DNA from: Pontimonas salivibrio
Lineage (GTDB): Bacteria; Actinomycetota; Actinomycetes; Actinomycetales; Microbacteriaceae
Assembly (NCBI RefSeq): GCF_002950575.1
Contig: NZ_CP026923.1
Coordinates: 682,001-746,000, forward strand
DNA length: 64,000 nt
Reading direction: 5' to 3'
The first letter of the stretch is position 1. Each line of letters starts with the position of its first letter. The translations under genes were made by a program, and so were the position numbers. The notes below the pieces were generated by a model that saw only the letters and a program-made list of their open reading frames with translations, searched no databases and was not told the DNA's origin. Below are positions 63,128 through 64,000 of this stretch, in pieces.

Positions 63128-63772
63128 GTGAACACGAAAAAGTCGGAAGACAACATCATTGCGGGCTACGGCCCGGTACGTGTTGCCCCTGTGCAGTTGC
63201 GCAGCACCAAAAGGGTGTCCAACATTTTGGACGCTGCGGCAGCCTACGTGTCCCAAAACGGCTACGAAACCCTCACCACGGCGGCAATCGCCGAAACCAG
63301 TGGTGCATCAATTGGCACCATCTACCGCTACTTTCCCGACCGTTTGGCGATGCTCCAAACCTTGGCCGGGAGAAATCAACAGCGCGCTCTTGACGCACTG
63401 CGAGACGCAATTCGCGCTGCAAAGCCCAGCACGCTGACTGAGGGTCTCGATGTTGTCTTCGATTGCATGGAGGGACTGTTTCGACAGGAACCCGGCTACC
63501 GCTCGATTAGAGCCGGTGACCCCATTGATATCCGGCCGGTTAGTGAAGCCCGAATGGGAAATCAGGAGCTGTCCCAGCTCATGATTGAGGAATTTTCGAC
63601 CACCATGGGAATGTCGTTTGACTCCAAAGGACGCCTCGCCTTGGAAACCGGGTTCGAAGCCCTCGATGCGCTTCTCGTTCGAGCTTTTTTGCGGGTAGAG
63701 CGCGGAGACAAAGCGATCCTCGCCGAGGCGAGAAGGATTTTCCACCTCATTGTCGCTGACGCGGTGCGCTAA
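63128..63772 (+). CDS. TetR family transcriptional regulator
   Basis: A 214-residue repressor. The helix-turn-helix is LTTAAIAETSGASIGTIYRYFPDRLAML, with the ILDAAAAYVSQNGYETLTTAAI lead-in; the remainder is helical. GTG at 63128 is the likely start; the frame is open from 63029 without a clear start signal. It is followed by the osmoprotectant-type ABC gene on the same strand and is divergent from the App1-like gene. Target unknown. Confidence 0.9.
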   Translation: MNTKKSEDNIIAGYGPVRVAPVQLRSTKRVSNILDAAAAYVSQNGYETLTTAAIAETSGASIGTIYRYFPDRLAMLQTLAGRNQQRALDALRDAIRAAKPSTLTEGLDVVFDCMEGLFRQEPGYRSIRAGDPIDIRPVSEARMGNQELSQLMIEEFSTTMGMSFDSKGRLALETGFEALDALLVRAFLRVERGDKAILAEARRIFHLIVADAVR

Positions 63773-63780
63773 GCGGACAT

Positions 63781-63895
63781 CACAAGTTCCTGAGAGACTC
63801 CCAGAAAAGGGGCACTCTCCCGCCAGCTTTGCTGGCGTCCCTGGTTGACTGGGGGCCCAGTCCTCGGTCCTCACAACACGCGGAGAGTTTCGCCA
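63781..63895 (+). promoter_or_regulatory. Structured leader of the osmoprotectant-type ABC gene
   Basis: A 115-base gap with two hairpins: CGCCAGCTTTGCTGGCG (63821-63837) and GACTGG/CCAGTC around GGGC (63847-63862). CTCTCC (63815-63820) is complementary to the ribosome-binding GGAGAG (63882-63887), eight bases before the ATG, so the leader could mask it. I do not recognise a known riboswitch class. Confidence 0.4.
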
Positions 63896-64000
63896 ATGAT
63901 TGAGTATCGACGCGTGCACAAAACATTTCCGGGAGGAAATGTTGCCGTTCGGGATTTCTCCCTGACGATTCCTAGTGGATCACTCACCGTGTTGGTCGGC
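63896..64000 (+). CDS. ABC transporter ATP-binding protein, osmoprotectant type (N-terminus only)
   Basis: The first 35 residues (MIEYRRVHKTFPGGNVAVRD and then SLTIPSGSLTVLVG) run to the window edge and match the start of OpuCA/ProV-type ATPases of glycine betaine/choline importers. The Walker A motif would begin just outside. GGAGAG lies eight bases upstream of the ATG. The match to OpuCA is by sequence pattern only, so another ABC ATPase is possible. Confidence 0.75.
   Translation, partial: MIEYRRVHKTFPGGNVAVRDFSLTIPSGSLTVLVG

Noticed and set aside
1-64000. Mobile elements, prophage, CRISPR arrays, toxin-antitoxin pairs, or a defence island
   Set aside because: I saw no transposase, integrase, phage gene, spaced direct repeats or defence genes. 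The only repeat array is coding (55043-55201).

Overview
The window is a stretch of bacterial chromosome from a high-GC Gram-positive, most probably an actinobacterium of the Micrococcales/Microbacteriaceae type. The evidence is: two adjacent clpP genes between tig and clpX; an ileS T-box leader of the short actinobacterial type; a mycobacterial-style RpiB that uses Glu instead of Cys; a DUF4233-type protein after folC; a group II truncated globin; frequent GTG/TTG starts; and very dense, overlapping genes. The compact spacing resembles small-genome aquatic members of the family, but that placement is inference. I did not compute GC, and I saw no insertion sequence, prophage, CRISPR array or rRNA.

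Layout. 1-6441: end of an SDR gene, a P-type cation ATPase, and a divergent cassette of membrane protein, copper chaperone PCu(A)C and Tat-exported DyP peroxidase, then an aldo/keto reductase. 6483-12225: DUF6069-like protein, EamA transporter, MsrA, a short SSB, a lipoprotein, EttA and an unknown protein. 12222-17461 (minus strand): truncated globin, MscS channel, aminopeptidase N and a DivIVA-like coiled-coil protein. 17557-23342: RpiB, Nei-type glycosylase, amidohydrolase, a response regulator/sensor pair, tRNA-Gly and tRNA-Pro. 23378-28193: trigger factor, ClpP1, ClpP2, a CopC-like protein and ClpX, a protein-quality-control block. 28234-32189: small protein, GNAT, ValS, TetR. 32265-37367: a complete peptide-type ABC importer. 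37368-42973: T-box, IleS, FolC, DUF4233, Ndk. 43007-51669: VKOR, RNase E, a permease pair, a surface propeller-like protein, L21, L27 and Obg. 51650-56352: ProB, ProA, small membrane protein, NadD, a repeat-containing membrane protein and RsfS. 56396-64000: tRNA-Ala, PdxH, LLM flavoenzyme, a rhodanese behind a CsoR/CstR-like operator, a K+/H+ antiporter, GH3 lipoprotein, App1-like protein, TetR, and the start of an osmoprotectant-type ABC ATPase.

How the genes work together. Most are housekeeping: translation (IleS, ValS, L21, L27, Obg, RsfS, EttA, three tRNAs, RNase E), proteostasis (Tig, ClpP1P2, ClpX, PepN), proline synthesis (ProB, ProA) and NAD, folate and B6 metabolism. A second theme is the oxidising, metal-exposed cell surface: PCu(A)C, DyP, CopC, VKOR, MsrA and the rhodanese. 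I found no clear candidate for a wholly new defence or secretion system. The most interesting points are the membrane protein-PCu(A)C-DyP cassette, the chain of overlapping genes inserted between rne and rplU, the sensor kinase whose reading frame runs into a tRNA gene, the CsoR/CstR-like palindrome at the rhodanese, the possible ribosome-binding-site-masking leader at the right edge, and the tandem-repeat protein between nadD and rsfS.
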